Positions 1-6,335 of a DNA stretch of 8,740 bases are shown here, in pieces. This DNA is from Candidatus Dadabacteria bacterium. Its GTDB lineage: Bacteria > Bdellovibrionota_C > UBA2361 > J135. Within the stretch, counting starts at the first letter, position 1, and each line of letters opens with the position of its first letter. Below the pieces are notes generated by a model. That model was given only the letters and a program-made list of their open reading frames with translations, had not been told where the DNA came from and ran no database searches. The stretch lies in contig RFKT01000092.1 of assembly GCA_003694225.1 (NCBI GenBank), positions 1 to 8,740 of the forward strand, read 5' to 3'. The translations under genes and the position numbers were made by a program.

Positions 1-1
1 A

Positions 2-298
2 GAAGAGGCAATTGTTGGAATGAAGCCGGGAACAACAAAAACTGTCATCCTCCCCCCCTCAAAGACCTTTGGAGAGAGGAGAGATGATCTTTTCTTTCCA
101 CTGCCGCGATCTCAATTTCCCCAAGACACTATAATTGTAGGAGAACTGATAGATATCCCTGCGCCAGATGGATCAACACTTACAGGAAGGGTAAGATTAG
201 TCGATGACTATATGGTTGTTGTAGATCTCAACAACCCACTCGCAGGCCATGAACTTATATATGAGATCTCACTGCTTTCAATTGAGCAGGCTAGTTAA
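2..298 (+). CDS. SlyD-type FKBP peptidyl-prolyl cis-trans isomerase, 5' truncated by window edge
   Basis: C-terminal 98 residues of an FKBP-family prolyl isomerase of the SlyD class, which speeds proline isomerisation during protein folding and often acts as a chaperone. The reading frame is open to the window edge, so the ATG at 20 is almost certainly internal: the codons before it read EEAIVG, which continues into MKPG exactly as in the family (a segment of the form 'ALxGMxPGE'). Visible parts, numbered from the first complete codon: the FKBP strand with VILPPSKTFGER (15-26), the insert-in-flap chaperone domain beginning around FPLPRSQFP (32-40) and running to about 79, then the return to the FKBP core with NPLAGHELIYEISLLSI (78-94). 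It ends at TAA without the His/Cys-rich metal-binding tail found in E. coli SlyD. Roughly the first 50 residues, including part of the catalytic pocket, lie outside the window. It converges on yggS with a 27-base gap. Identification is by recalled family pattern; the subfamily is confident, the gene name is not. Confidence 0.88.
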   Translation, partial: EEAIVGMKPGTTKTVILPPSKTFGERRDDLFFPLPRSQFPQDTIIVGELIDIPAPDGSTLTGRVRLVDDYMVVVDLNNPLAGHELIYEISLLSIEQAS

Positions 299-325
299 GT
301 TATGCTGGCATTTTCGTGTTGGTCG

Positions 326-1021
326 TTACTGTCGCCTTGGGCCAAAGATTGCAGTCCCTATCCTTACTACGGTAGCCCCTTCCTCTATAGCTATATCATA
401 GTCTCGCGACATGCCCATGCTAAGATCCAATGTCTGATCTCCGGAAAGATTATCTAAAATCTCTCGCATCCTTGCAAAGTCTTTTCTTACATCTTCTCTC
501 TTTTCATAATAACGGGTTATAGCCATAATGCCCTTTAACTTTACTCCACTAAGCCCTAAACCTATCTTCCATGCATCCCTTACCTCCTCCTCTAAAAATC
601 CGCTCTTTCCTGGATCTCTGGAGATATTAATCTGAAGATAGATATCCTGAGTTTTCCCTGCCTTGCATGCTTCTTTATCTATCATCTTTAAAAGATTCAC
701 AGAGTGCACACTCTCTATAAGGTCAAACAACCCTATTGCCTTCTTTACCTTGTTGCTTTGAAGAGTCCCTATTAAATGGCATCTGCTTGAAGGGGAAAGA
801 TAAGGCCTTTTTGCCGCAAATTCCTGCACATAATTTTCTCCAAAGATGGCTTTACGTCCCATTTCTTCACATACAGATTCATATCTTTTCATTAGATCTA
901 AAGATTGTTTCTTAGAAACCGCAACCAACGTGATTTTCTCCGGGGTTATGCCTCTTTTTTCGGCCGCCTCTTCGATCGACTCCAAAACCTTACTGAGCCT
1001 TTCCCTAATCGCTGTACTCAT
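326..1021 (-). CDS. yggS: YggS/PLPBP family pyridoxal 5'-phosphate homeostasis protein
   Basis: A 231-residue cytoplasmic PLP-binding protein of the YggS/YBL036C/PROSC family. It has a single alanine-racemase-like TIM barrel without known catalytic activity and buffers free PLP, affecting amino-acid and vitamin B6 balance. Visible motifs in order: LVAVSK with the presumed PLP-linked Lys37; GENYVQE (61-67); HLIGTLQSNK (82-91), where most relatives have HFIG-x-LQ-x-NK; QINIS...KSGF (130-142); KGIMAI (163-168); and the C-terminal phosphate-binding segment SMGMS (201-205) followed by R220-IGTAIFG. Length is normal for the family. The ATG at 1021 lies 5 bases after the maf stop, with a GGAAGAGG stretch about a dozen bases upstream, which supports this start and translation coupled to maf. 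It is the last gene of the guaB-aroF-maf-yggS group. Confidence 0.93.
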   Translation of the reverse strand: MSTAIRERLSKVLESIEEAAEKRGITPEKITLVAVSKKQSLDLMKRYESVCEEMGRKAIFGENYVQEFAAKRPYLSPSSRCHLIGTLQSNKVKKAIGLFDLIESVHSVNLLKMIDKEACKAGKTQDIYLQINISRDPGKSGFLEEEVRDAWKIGLGLSGVKLKGIMAITRYYEKREDVRKDFARMREILDNLSGDQTLDLSMGMSRDYDIAIEEGATVVRIGTAIFGPRRQ

Positions 1022-1026
1022 ATCAC

Positions 1027-1671
1027 TTAAGTCCTCTTCCCAGTCAAGTCATCCCTATCTGTCCTGCAGCCGATAATTCCTACTTTCTTTAGAAGCAGAT
1101 AGGTTTCCCTCAAAGGAAGCCCTATGACATTGGAATGAGAGCCTCGAATCTCCTTTACAAAGACACCTCCCCTGCCCTGTATGGCATATCCGCCAGCCTT
1201 ATCAAGCGGTTCTCCACTTTCAACATAGGCTCTGATCTCACTGCGTTCCATCTCTCCAATAAACACGCTTGTTACCACAGAAAGGCTTTCTGAAAATTTC
1301 AAATCTTGATTGACAAGTGAGACCCCACTCCATACTTGATGCCATCTCCCTTGAAGCCTTTCAAGCATATCGATCGCTTCATCCGGATCTTGCGGCTTGC
1401 CTACCACTTTACCATCCAACACAACGATGGTATCTCCACCTAACACCCACGCTCCCTGCAATTCTCGAGAAACCGTTTCGGCCTTTTTTAATGACAAATA
1501 AGCAACTGCATCTAACGGCGAAGAACTCTCGAGCGAAGACACATCCTCACAGATATTTGCCGGCAATACCTTAAATTCAGGGATAATGAGCTTTAAAAGC
1601 TCTCTCCTCCGTGGAGAACCGGAGGCAAGTACAAATTTACGATCTGCGTTATAATCTGCGCCCAACTGCAT
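1027..1671 (-). CDS. maf: Maf family nucleoside triphosphate pyrophosphatase (dTTP/UTP type)
   Basis: A 214-residue Maf/HAM1-like nucleotide pyrophosphatase. It hydrolyses non-canonical or excess nucleoside triphosphates to the monophosphate and PPi, and is linked in several bacteria to septum inhibition. Motifs: LASGSPRR (15-22, nucleotide-binding loop), GGDTIV with catalytic-site Asp80, GKP (91-93), DKAGGYAIQG (157-166) and NVIGLPL (181-187). The GGDTIVVL and GYAIQG forms match the YhdE-like dTTP/UTPase branch rather than the YceF-like 7-methyl-GTP branch; this subgroup call is an inference from motif form. The ATG at 1671 lies inside the end of aroF, giving a 23-base overlap, with GGGGT a few bases upstream as a possible ribosome site. 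About 11 residues precede the usual family start, so a slightly later start cannot be excluded. The C-terminal GCRTDRDDLTGKRT is a short, poorly conserved tail. Confidence 0.93.
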   Translation of the reverse strand: MQLGADYNADRKFVLASGSPRRRELLKLIIPEFKVLPANICEDVSSLESSSPLDAVAYLSLKKAETVSRELQGAWVLGGDTIVVLDGKVVGKPQDPDEAIDMLERLQGRWHQVWSGVSLVNQDLKFSESLSVVTSVFIGEMERSEIRAYVESGEPLDKAGGYAIQGRGGVFVKEIRGSHSNVIGLPLRETYLLLKKVGIIGCRTDRDDLTGKRT

Positions 1672-2488
1672 TGGCTATACCCCGAAGCCGACTGCATAAC
1701 CGCCGGAACTCCGCAAAATTCAGGCTTTGGTGACCATCACTTAAAGCTTGGCTTGGATTTCTATGCACCTCAACCATCACCCCATCTGCCCCTGCAGCAA
1801 CGGCCGCCATAGCCATCGGCTCAACATACCTTGAAACACCAGTGGCATGGCTGGGATCAACTACAACAGGAAGGCCTGTCATCTCCTTAAGAACTGGCAC
1901 AGAACTAAGATCTAGGCAAAATCGGGTAGCAGAATCAAAGCTTCTTATACCTCTTTCACATAACACTACATTGTTGTTCCCGTTGCTTAATATATAATGC
2001 GCGGCTCCAACAAACTCCTCCAGGGTTGCCATAAACCCTCGCTTTAATAAAACCGGTTTATTGACCTTGCCCAGCTCCTTTAAAAGCGGATAGTTGTACA
2101 TATTACGAGAGCCTACCTGAATCATATCCACGACACGGCACATATCATCGAGATAACGCACGTCCAGAAGCTCGGACACAATAGGAACGTCGTATCGCTT
2201 CTTGGCATGCTTTATAATCCCCAATCCCTCGCAGCCAAGCCCCTGAAACGAATATGGGGATGTCCTCGGTTTAAAGACGCCCCCTCTAAGAGCAGCAGCT
2301 CCGCACTGGATCACAGCATCCGCTGTATCAAAAAACTGCTCTTCAGACTCTATCGAGCACGGACCTGCTATCACCACAAGCCTCTTTGAGCCAATAACGA
2401 CACCTCTTGAAATTTCAACCTGGCGGATGCCTGAAGCGGGCTGTCTTATAGGAAAGGCCTTTACAGATGCTGTATTCGATTTATCCAT
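1649..2488 (-). CDS. aroF: 3-deoxy-7-phosphoheptulonate (DAHP) synthase, type I-beta, without regulatory domain
   Basis: A 279-residue class I-beta DAHP synthase, which condenses phosphoenolpyruvate with erythrose 4-phosphate in the first step of the shikimate pathway. Seen: AGPCSIES (41-48), KPRTSPYSFQG (73-83), KRGF (149-152), CERGIR (177-182), VVDPSHATG (209-217), VEVH (239-242) and SDGHQSL (250-256). The predicted metal ligands Cys44, His214, Glu240 and Asp251 have the same spacing as the ligands I recall for the Thermotoga enzyme. The KPRTSPYSFQG form separates it from the related KDO-8-phosphate synthase (KANRSS type). Only about 36 residues precede the catalytic barrel, so the N-terminal ferredoxin-like/ACT-type allosteric domain and the chorismate mutase fusion found in some relatives are absent. 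The ATG at 2488 follows guaB by 14 bases, with a purine-rich AGAAGAGA upstream; its 3' end overlaps maf. The symbol varies between genomes (aroF/aroG/aroA). Confidence 0.95.
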   Translation of the reverse strand: MDKSNTASVKAFPIRQPASGIRQVEISRGVVIGSKRLVVIAGPCSIESEEQFFDTADAVIQCGAAALRGGVFKPRTSPYSFQGLGCEGLGIIKHAKKRYDVPIVSELLDVRYLDDMCRVVDMIQVGSRNMYNYPLLKELGKVNKPVLLKRGFMATLEEFVGAAHYILSNGNNNVVLCERGIRSFDSATRFCLDLSSVPVLKEMTGLPVVVDPSHATGVSRYVEPMAMAAVAAGADGVMVEVHRNPSQALSDGHQSLNFAEFRRLCSRLRGIANAVGRRL

Positions 2489-2502
2489 GAGTTTAGTCTC
2501 TT

Positions 2503-4026
2503 CTACCTGTCCTGCACCTCAATCCTATCCAGGTGCTCCACACTTGAGGTTCCCCCCTCCACCAGCGTCATCTCAGAAACCCTAGTCAATATTGCCTCTT
2601 TATGAAGCTCTTTTAAGTCGCACACACCAATATTACACATGGCTGCCTTAATCTTAGCTACAGTAATATCTACCTTATCTGACAAAGTGCCACTAAAAGG
2701 GACATAGGCATCAACCCCTTCCTCAAATTCCATTCCACCTAATTCACCCTCCTTGTATCTCTCCCAGTTTCTAGCTCTATTTGAGCCTTCTCCCCAGTAA
2801 GGCTTGTATGTCCTTCCTTTAAATATTACCTTCCGCGTGGGGCTTTCTTCTGTCATAGCAAAATACTTCCCCATCATCACAAAGTCAGCCCCCATAGCCA
2901 AGGCAAGAATTATATGGGTATCATTGTTAATGCCTCCATCAGAGCAGATAGGCACGTAAATGCCTGTTTTTTTGCAATACTCATCTCGAGCCTTACACAC
3001 TTCCAACAGAGCAGATGCCTGTCCTCTTCCTATTCCTTTTTGTTCTCTTGTAATGCAGATTGACCCGCCTCCTATTCCAACCTTTACAAAATCGACCTGC
3101 GCCTCTTCCACAAGATACCTAAATCCTTCTTTTGTGACTACATTTCCCCCGCCGATTATAATATCTCCAAAACGTTTGCGAAGATAAAGGGCTGTTTCTT
3201 TCTGCCACTCTGAATATCCGTCAGAAGAATCAATGCACAGTACATCAGCTCCAGCATCGACCAACGCCTTTGCCCTCTCAGTATAATCTCTTGTATTTAT
3301 TGCAGCTCCTACAAAAAGCCTTTTGTGTTCATCGCACAGCTCATCAGGGTTAGATTTATGATCAAAGTAATCCCTTCTGAAAACAAGGCTCACTAAATTT
3401 CCCTCATTATCCACAATAGGAAGGCACTCTTTCTTGTTTTTCCACAAAAGCTCTGTCGCCTCCTGCAAGGTTATTCCCTGATGTCCAAGTACAAGACTCT
3501 CTACCGGAGTACAGTAATCTCTTACAGGTTGCTCAAGATCATCCTTAAACTCCCAAAAATCTTTACTGGTTAAAAGGCCGTATAGTTTTGTATTTGCTTT
3601 TCCTCCTTCAGTGATAGCTATTGTTGAATGGCCTGTCCTGTTTCTTAGCTCAACAGCATCCTTAAGCTTTGCACAAGGCGGCAGGTTGGAGTCTGAGACT
3701 ACAAATCCCGCCTTATGTTCCTTAACTTTGCGCACCATCTCAGCCTGTTTATCTATAGGCTGAGAACAGTAAATAAAGCTGCACCCCCCTTTCCTAGCCA
3801 GAGCTATGGCCAGTTCATGCCCGGATACAGCTTGCATGGCAGCAGATACAAACGGCACATTAAGGCATTTGCGCACTTCTTTGCCGTCTTTATCCTCCTG
3901 AATACTATACCTCTTTATATCTGCCCTAAGCGATACATTCGAGGGCACATGCTCTTTTCGGGTAAGCCTCGGAAGGAGAAGAAACTCATTAAATGTTCTT
4001 GATACGTCATCAATAATTTTAACCAA
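2503..4026 (-). CDS. guaB: IMP dehydrogenase, Tritrichomonas-like subtype
   Basis: A 507-residue inosine 5'-monophosphate dehydrogenase: NAD-dependent oxidation of IMP to XMP, the committed step to GMP. N-terminal barrel half (1-110), a CBS-pair insert (about 115-230), then the rest of the TIM barrel. Key sites: CIDSSDG (264-270, NAD-side Asp266), [20 protein letters not shown] (317-336) with catalytic Cys324, CSDGGI (361-366), GADFVMMG (379-386), and the mobile flap [13 protein letters not shown] (412-424) carrying the Arg423-Tyr424 pair. The [12 protein letters not shown] and ARNWxRY forms, and the opening [11 protein letters not shown], match the T. foetus enzyme as I recall it, rather than the usual bacterial GuaB (ICTTR). 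It starts at TTG (4026): the frame closes 27 bases upstream, no ATG or GTG lies between, the N-terminus aligns with the family start, and a GCGGGG ribosome site is in place. It is the first gene of the lower cluster, with its own promoter at 4085-4113. Confidence 0.96.
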   Translation of the reverse strand: MVKIIDDVSRTFNEFLLLPRLTRKEHVPSNVSLRADIKRYSIQEDKDGKEVRKCLNVPFVSAAMQAVSGHELAIALARKGGCSFIYCSQPIDKQAEMVRKVKEHKAGFVVSDSNLPPCAKLKDAVELRNRTGHSTIAITEGGKANTKLYGLLTSKDFWEFKDDLEQPVRDYCTPVESLVLGHQGITLQEATELLWKNKKECLPIVDNEGNLVSLVFRRDYFDHKSNPDELCDEHKRLFVGAAINTRDYTERAKALVDAGADVLCIDSSDGYSEWQKETALYLRKRFGDIIIGGGNVVTKEGFRYLVEEAQVDFVKVGIGGGSICITREQKGIGRGQASALLEVCKARDEYCKKTGIYVPICSDGGINNDTHIILALAMGADFVMMGKYFAMTEESPTRKVIFKGRTYKPYWGEGSNRARNWERYKEGELGGMEFEEGVDAYVPFSGTLSDKVDITVAKIKAAMCNIGVCDLKELHKEAILTRVSEMTLVEGGTSSVEHLDRIEVQDR

Positions 4027-4035
4027 TTCTGTATA

Positions 4036-4041
4036 CCCCGC
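4036..4041 (-). promoter_or_regulatory. Ribosome binding site for the TTG start of guaB
   Basis: Reading on the minus strand, GCGGGG lies 9 bases before the TTG at 4026. It is the only purine-rich stretch near that start. Together with the in-frame stop at 4051-4053 and the lack of another start codon in between, it decides the TTG start for guaB. Confidence 0.5.
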
Positions 4042-4084
4042 TAAACTATATCACCTTAAGTCAGTTCATTAAGATTGGTGCCAT

Positions 4085-4113
4085 ATAATAGCGGATCTAG
4101 AAGCCTATAACAA
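4085..4113 (-). promoter_or_regulatory. Sigma70-type promoter for the guaB-aroF-maf-yggS cluster
   Basis: On the minus strand, a -35 box TTGTTA (4113-4108; 4 of 6 to TTGACA) is followed after exactly 17 bases by a -10 box TATTAT (4090-4085; 5 of 6 to TATAAT). This predicts a start of transcription near 4078 and an untranslated leader of roughly 50 bases before guaB. It sits just after the stop codon of the upstream exported-protein gene, in the only sizeable gap of the window, which is where a new transcription unit would be expected. The leader is too short for a typical riboswitch. The site is predicted from sequence only. Confidence 0.6.
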
Positions 4114-4116
4114 TTC

Positions 4117-5121
4117 TTAGGAATAATGTTCAACACCATCTACCTGCCTTAAAATCCCGTAACACAAGCCTTGCATTACAGGCACCTTGACCCCATCTAT
4201 CGGGACAGACAGTGGATCTTTCCAGATAAGTCGCTTTACTAAAAGCCTTGCTGTTGCCTCCCGCACTCTGCGAAATCCCGCTGGAAGCCTCAGCTCGACC
4301 ATTGCCTTAATCCCCCCTAAGACATCCTTTAGATCTCTGTCCCCCACAATATAAGGAGTTTCCTTGGAAGGCTGGTAATTGATCCTTACCTGAGGGCTTG
4401 GAGCTTTAAGCACATCTTCAAAGGTCTTTGGAGGAGTAACGGTTTTGCTGGTAAATATCGCGGCCCTTCCATAGGCCACATGCCGCGCCGTTTCAACTCT
4501 GCCGCTTGCAGTGGCAGCTGGATAGAATATAACTTTTGAAAGTGCATAACCGCTATCTTTTAACTCGCCTATATCATACTGTGTCTGAGCTAAGAAATAT
4601 CTGGGGCAAACAACCAGCCCTTTTCTATAAAGTCCAAATACAGGAGGGATTATAAGCAAAACTCCTTTCCCTTGATTTCCTTTCAAGAAAACATGCCTTA
4701 CTCTTTTGGGGGCAACACCTATGCGAACTCCATTTCTATATTGCGGAATAACTGCTGAATTCAATTTCAACAAGAAAGCGTTAGAATAAAATTCTATCTT
4801 CAAAGAGAAGGTATCGCCGCTCTCTTTTGAGAAATACATACCAAGATCCATGGATACCTTTGCTACAGCTTCGCTGCCATACCAATACTGTTCCTTAAGC
4901 TTACGTTCTTGGAGCGTCAAACTAAAAGGGTCAGGTTCCAGCGGATAGCTTCCCTTCCACTTCCCTTGTACAAGATCAAAAAAGAACCTTTCAATCTCTG
5001 CTGAAATAGGCGGAAACTCTACATATGGCCCTTCTGCTAGTGCTCGCGGCGATATTGGAAAAACCACCACTATAAGAGAGAGTACAAACATTGCCAATAC
5101 ACTTTTTGATATCTCCTTCAT
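4117..5121 (-). CDS. Exported protein of unknown function, downstream of rodA
   Basis: I do not recognise this family. From the ATG at 5121 the product is 334 residues and opens with a clear Sec signal peptide: basic MKEISK, a hydrophobic core (about 8-22: VLAMFVLSLIVVVFP), and a likely type I cleavage site after ALA (about residue 29). There is no lipobox Cys, and no second strong hydrophobic segment, so it is probably periplasmic or otherwise exported. The mature part has many alternating hydrophobic/aromatic stretches suggesting beta structure, a hydrophobic LLIIPPVFGLY patch near the middle, and a VELRLPAGFRRVREAT segment near the end. The frame stays open upstream to a TTG at 5172 overlapping the rodA stop; ATGs at 5130 and 5127 are also possible. 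None of these starts has a good ribosome site. The 5121 ATG is chosen because it gives a standard signal peptide. The stop is TAA at 4117. Position suggests co-transcription with rodA and a cell-envelope role; that is inference. Confidence 0.75.
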   Translation of the reverse strand: MKEISKSVLAMFVLSLIVVVFPISPRALAEGPYVEFPPISAEIERFFFDLVQGKWKGSYPLEPDPFSLTLQERKLKEQYWYGSEAVAKVSMDLGMYFSKESGDTFSLKIEFYSNAFLLKLNSAVIPQYRNGVRIGVAPKRVRHVFLKGNQGKGVLLIIPPVFGLYRKGLVVCPRYFLAQTQYDIGELKDSGYALSKVIFYPAATASGRVETARHVAYGRAAIFTSKTVTPPKTFEDVLKAPSPQVRINYQPSKETPYIVGDRDLKDVLGGIKAMVELRLPAGFRRVREATARLLVKRLIWKDPLSVPIDGVKVPVMQGLCYGILRQVDGVEHYS

Positions 5122-5161
5122 GAGCATCATAACAAAATATATAAATAGCACCGGAGACAGA

Positions 5162-6304
5162 TCACTGACCAAACTGGTATCGTCTCATACCTATACCTAA
5201 TACCAACCCAACTCCAAACATAGACACCACTAATGATGAACCTCCATAGCTAAACATAGGCAAAGTTAATCCCACCACAGGAAGCAAGCCTGTAACCATC
5301 CCAACATTTACCACGATATGAAATAGGAACATAGCCGCTATTCCCACAGTCACAAGGGTTAAAAACAGATCCCTCGACTTTTCAGCTATCTGAAAAATAC
5401 CATAAAGCAACATCAAATAAAGCCCAAGTAAAGTCAGAGCACCAACAAACCCCCATTCCTCCGCCAAAACGGAGAATACAAAATCTGTAGTATGCTCAGG
5501 GATAAACTCAAGCTGACTCTGAGTACCTTTCATATATCCTTTCCCAAAGAGCTGTCCGGATCCAATTGCTATCTTGGACTGAATAATATGATATCCACTT
5601 CCCAGAGGATCCGCCGGTTTTATTAAGCTAATAATTCTCTGTTGCTGATACGGCTTTAGCAGTTTCCACAACGGAAAACTCGCTATAACAAACACAAAAA
5701 CAAGGGAGAAAAGCGTTTTAGGCCTTACTCCCATAAACATAACCATCATAACACCGATAGCGGCGATAGAAATGGCTGTTCCTAGATCCGGCTGCTTCGC
5801 AATAAGCGCCAATGGAGGCGCCATTATAAGAGCCGGTATTAAGAGATCCTTAAATCTGTATCCTCCATCTACGCTTCCCTTTTTGGCTAGATATCTGGCC
5901 ATAACAAATACAAGCCCTAGTTTGGCCAGCTCAGAAGGCTGAATGCGAAAAAAAGGAAGCCTTAACCACCTCTGAGAACCGTGCGAAACCTCTCCGGATA
6001 TTAAAACTACTCCTAAAAGTATTAGCGTAACCACATAAAACGGAATTGCTATCCTGTAAAGCACCTGTCCTGAGATACCCATTGCTACCCCCATGGCCAC
6101 CAACCCCAAAAAAGCATATAACATCTGCCTAGCATAGGGCGGAGTTGATGCCCCATCTAAAAGGGTCTGAAAGGAGAGTTCCGGTATGCCTGGTTCATAT
6201 CCAGCGCTATATAGCACAACAATCCCAAAGGCAGGGATCAGTAAAGAAACAAATAAAAGGGAATAGCTAAAATGAGCAAATATTCTTCTATCAATTAAAA
6301 ACAT
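5162..6304 (-). CDS. rodA: RodA, SEDS-family peptidoglycan glycosyltransferase of the elongasome
   Basis: A 380-residue polytopic inner-membrane SEDS protein, which polymerises lipid II into glycan strands during side-wall growth together with PBP2. About ten membrane segments are visible, from SLLFVSLLIPAFGIVVLY (15-32) to the last near 353-373. Conserved parts: GSQRWLRLP (109-117, Trp113), IQPSELAKLG (121-130), KQPDLGTA (170-177), FIPEHTTDFVFSVLAEEWGF (267-286) with Asp274 in the position of the catalytic Asp known in RodA/FtsW, and GLLPVVGLTLPMFSYGGSS (339-357). The periplasmic segment around 36-58 is longer than I recall in short RodA proteins. The ATG at 6304 lies 31 bases after the mrdA stop; only a weak GGATA is seen upstream. 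The RodA rather than FtsW call rests on adjacency to mrdA and on the overall form. Confidence 0.96.
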   Translation of the reverse strand: MFLIDRRIFAHFSYSLLFVSLLIPAFGIVVLYSAGYEPGIPELSFQTLLDGASTPPYARQMLYAFLGLVAMGVAMGISGQVLYRIAIPFYVVTLILLGVVLISGEVSHGSQRWLRLPFFRIQPSELAKLGLVFVMARYLAKKGSVDGGYRFKDLLIPALIMAPPLALIAKQPDLGTAISIAAIGVMMVMFMGVRPKTLFSLVFVFVIASFPLWKLLKPYQQQRIISLIKPADPLGSGYHIIQSKIAIGSGQLFGKGYMKGTQSQLEFIPEHTTDFVFSVLAEEWGFVGALTLLGLYLMLLYGIFQIAEKSRDLFLTLVTVGIAAMFLFHIVVNVGMVTGLLPVVGLTLPMFSYGGSSLVVSMFGVGLVLGIGMRRYQFGQ

Positions 6305-6335
6305 AGTTAAATCACATAAACATAAATATCCTATG

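Noticed and set aside
20..298. A complete 92-residue protein starting at the ATG at 20
   Set aside because: The frame is open to the window edge, and the codons before the ATG continue the FKBP family pattern, so this ATG is internal to a truncated gene.
846..1076. Plus-strand open frame of 76 codons over yggS and the end of maf
   Set aside because: It lies opposite strongly conserved yggS and maf coding sequence, has low-complexity Ser/Leu-rich content typical of antisense frames, and resembles no family.
1649..2488. KDO-8-phosphate synthase instead of DAHP synthase
   Set aside because: The substrate-binding segment reads KPRTSPYSFQG as in type I-beta DAHP synthases, not the KANRSS form of KdsA.
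3715..4002. Plus-strand open frame of 95 codons opposite the start of guaB
   Set aside because: Fully inside the antisense of a clearly real gene; no ribosome site and no recognisable protein features.
4055..4073. Short inverted repeat CTTAA / TTAAG with a 9-base loop in the guaB leader, as a possible operator or terminator
   Set aside because: Arms of five A/T-rich bases are expected by chance in such sequence, and no T-tract follows; too weak to call.
5122..5172. N-terminal extension of the exported protein to the TTG at 5172
   Set aside because: It would add 17 mostly hydrophobic residues before a well-formed signal peptide, lacks a ribosome site and overlaps rodA; the ATG at 5121 fits better, although the choice is not certain.
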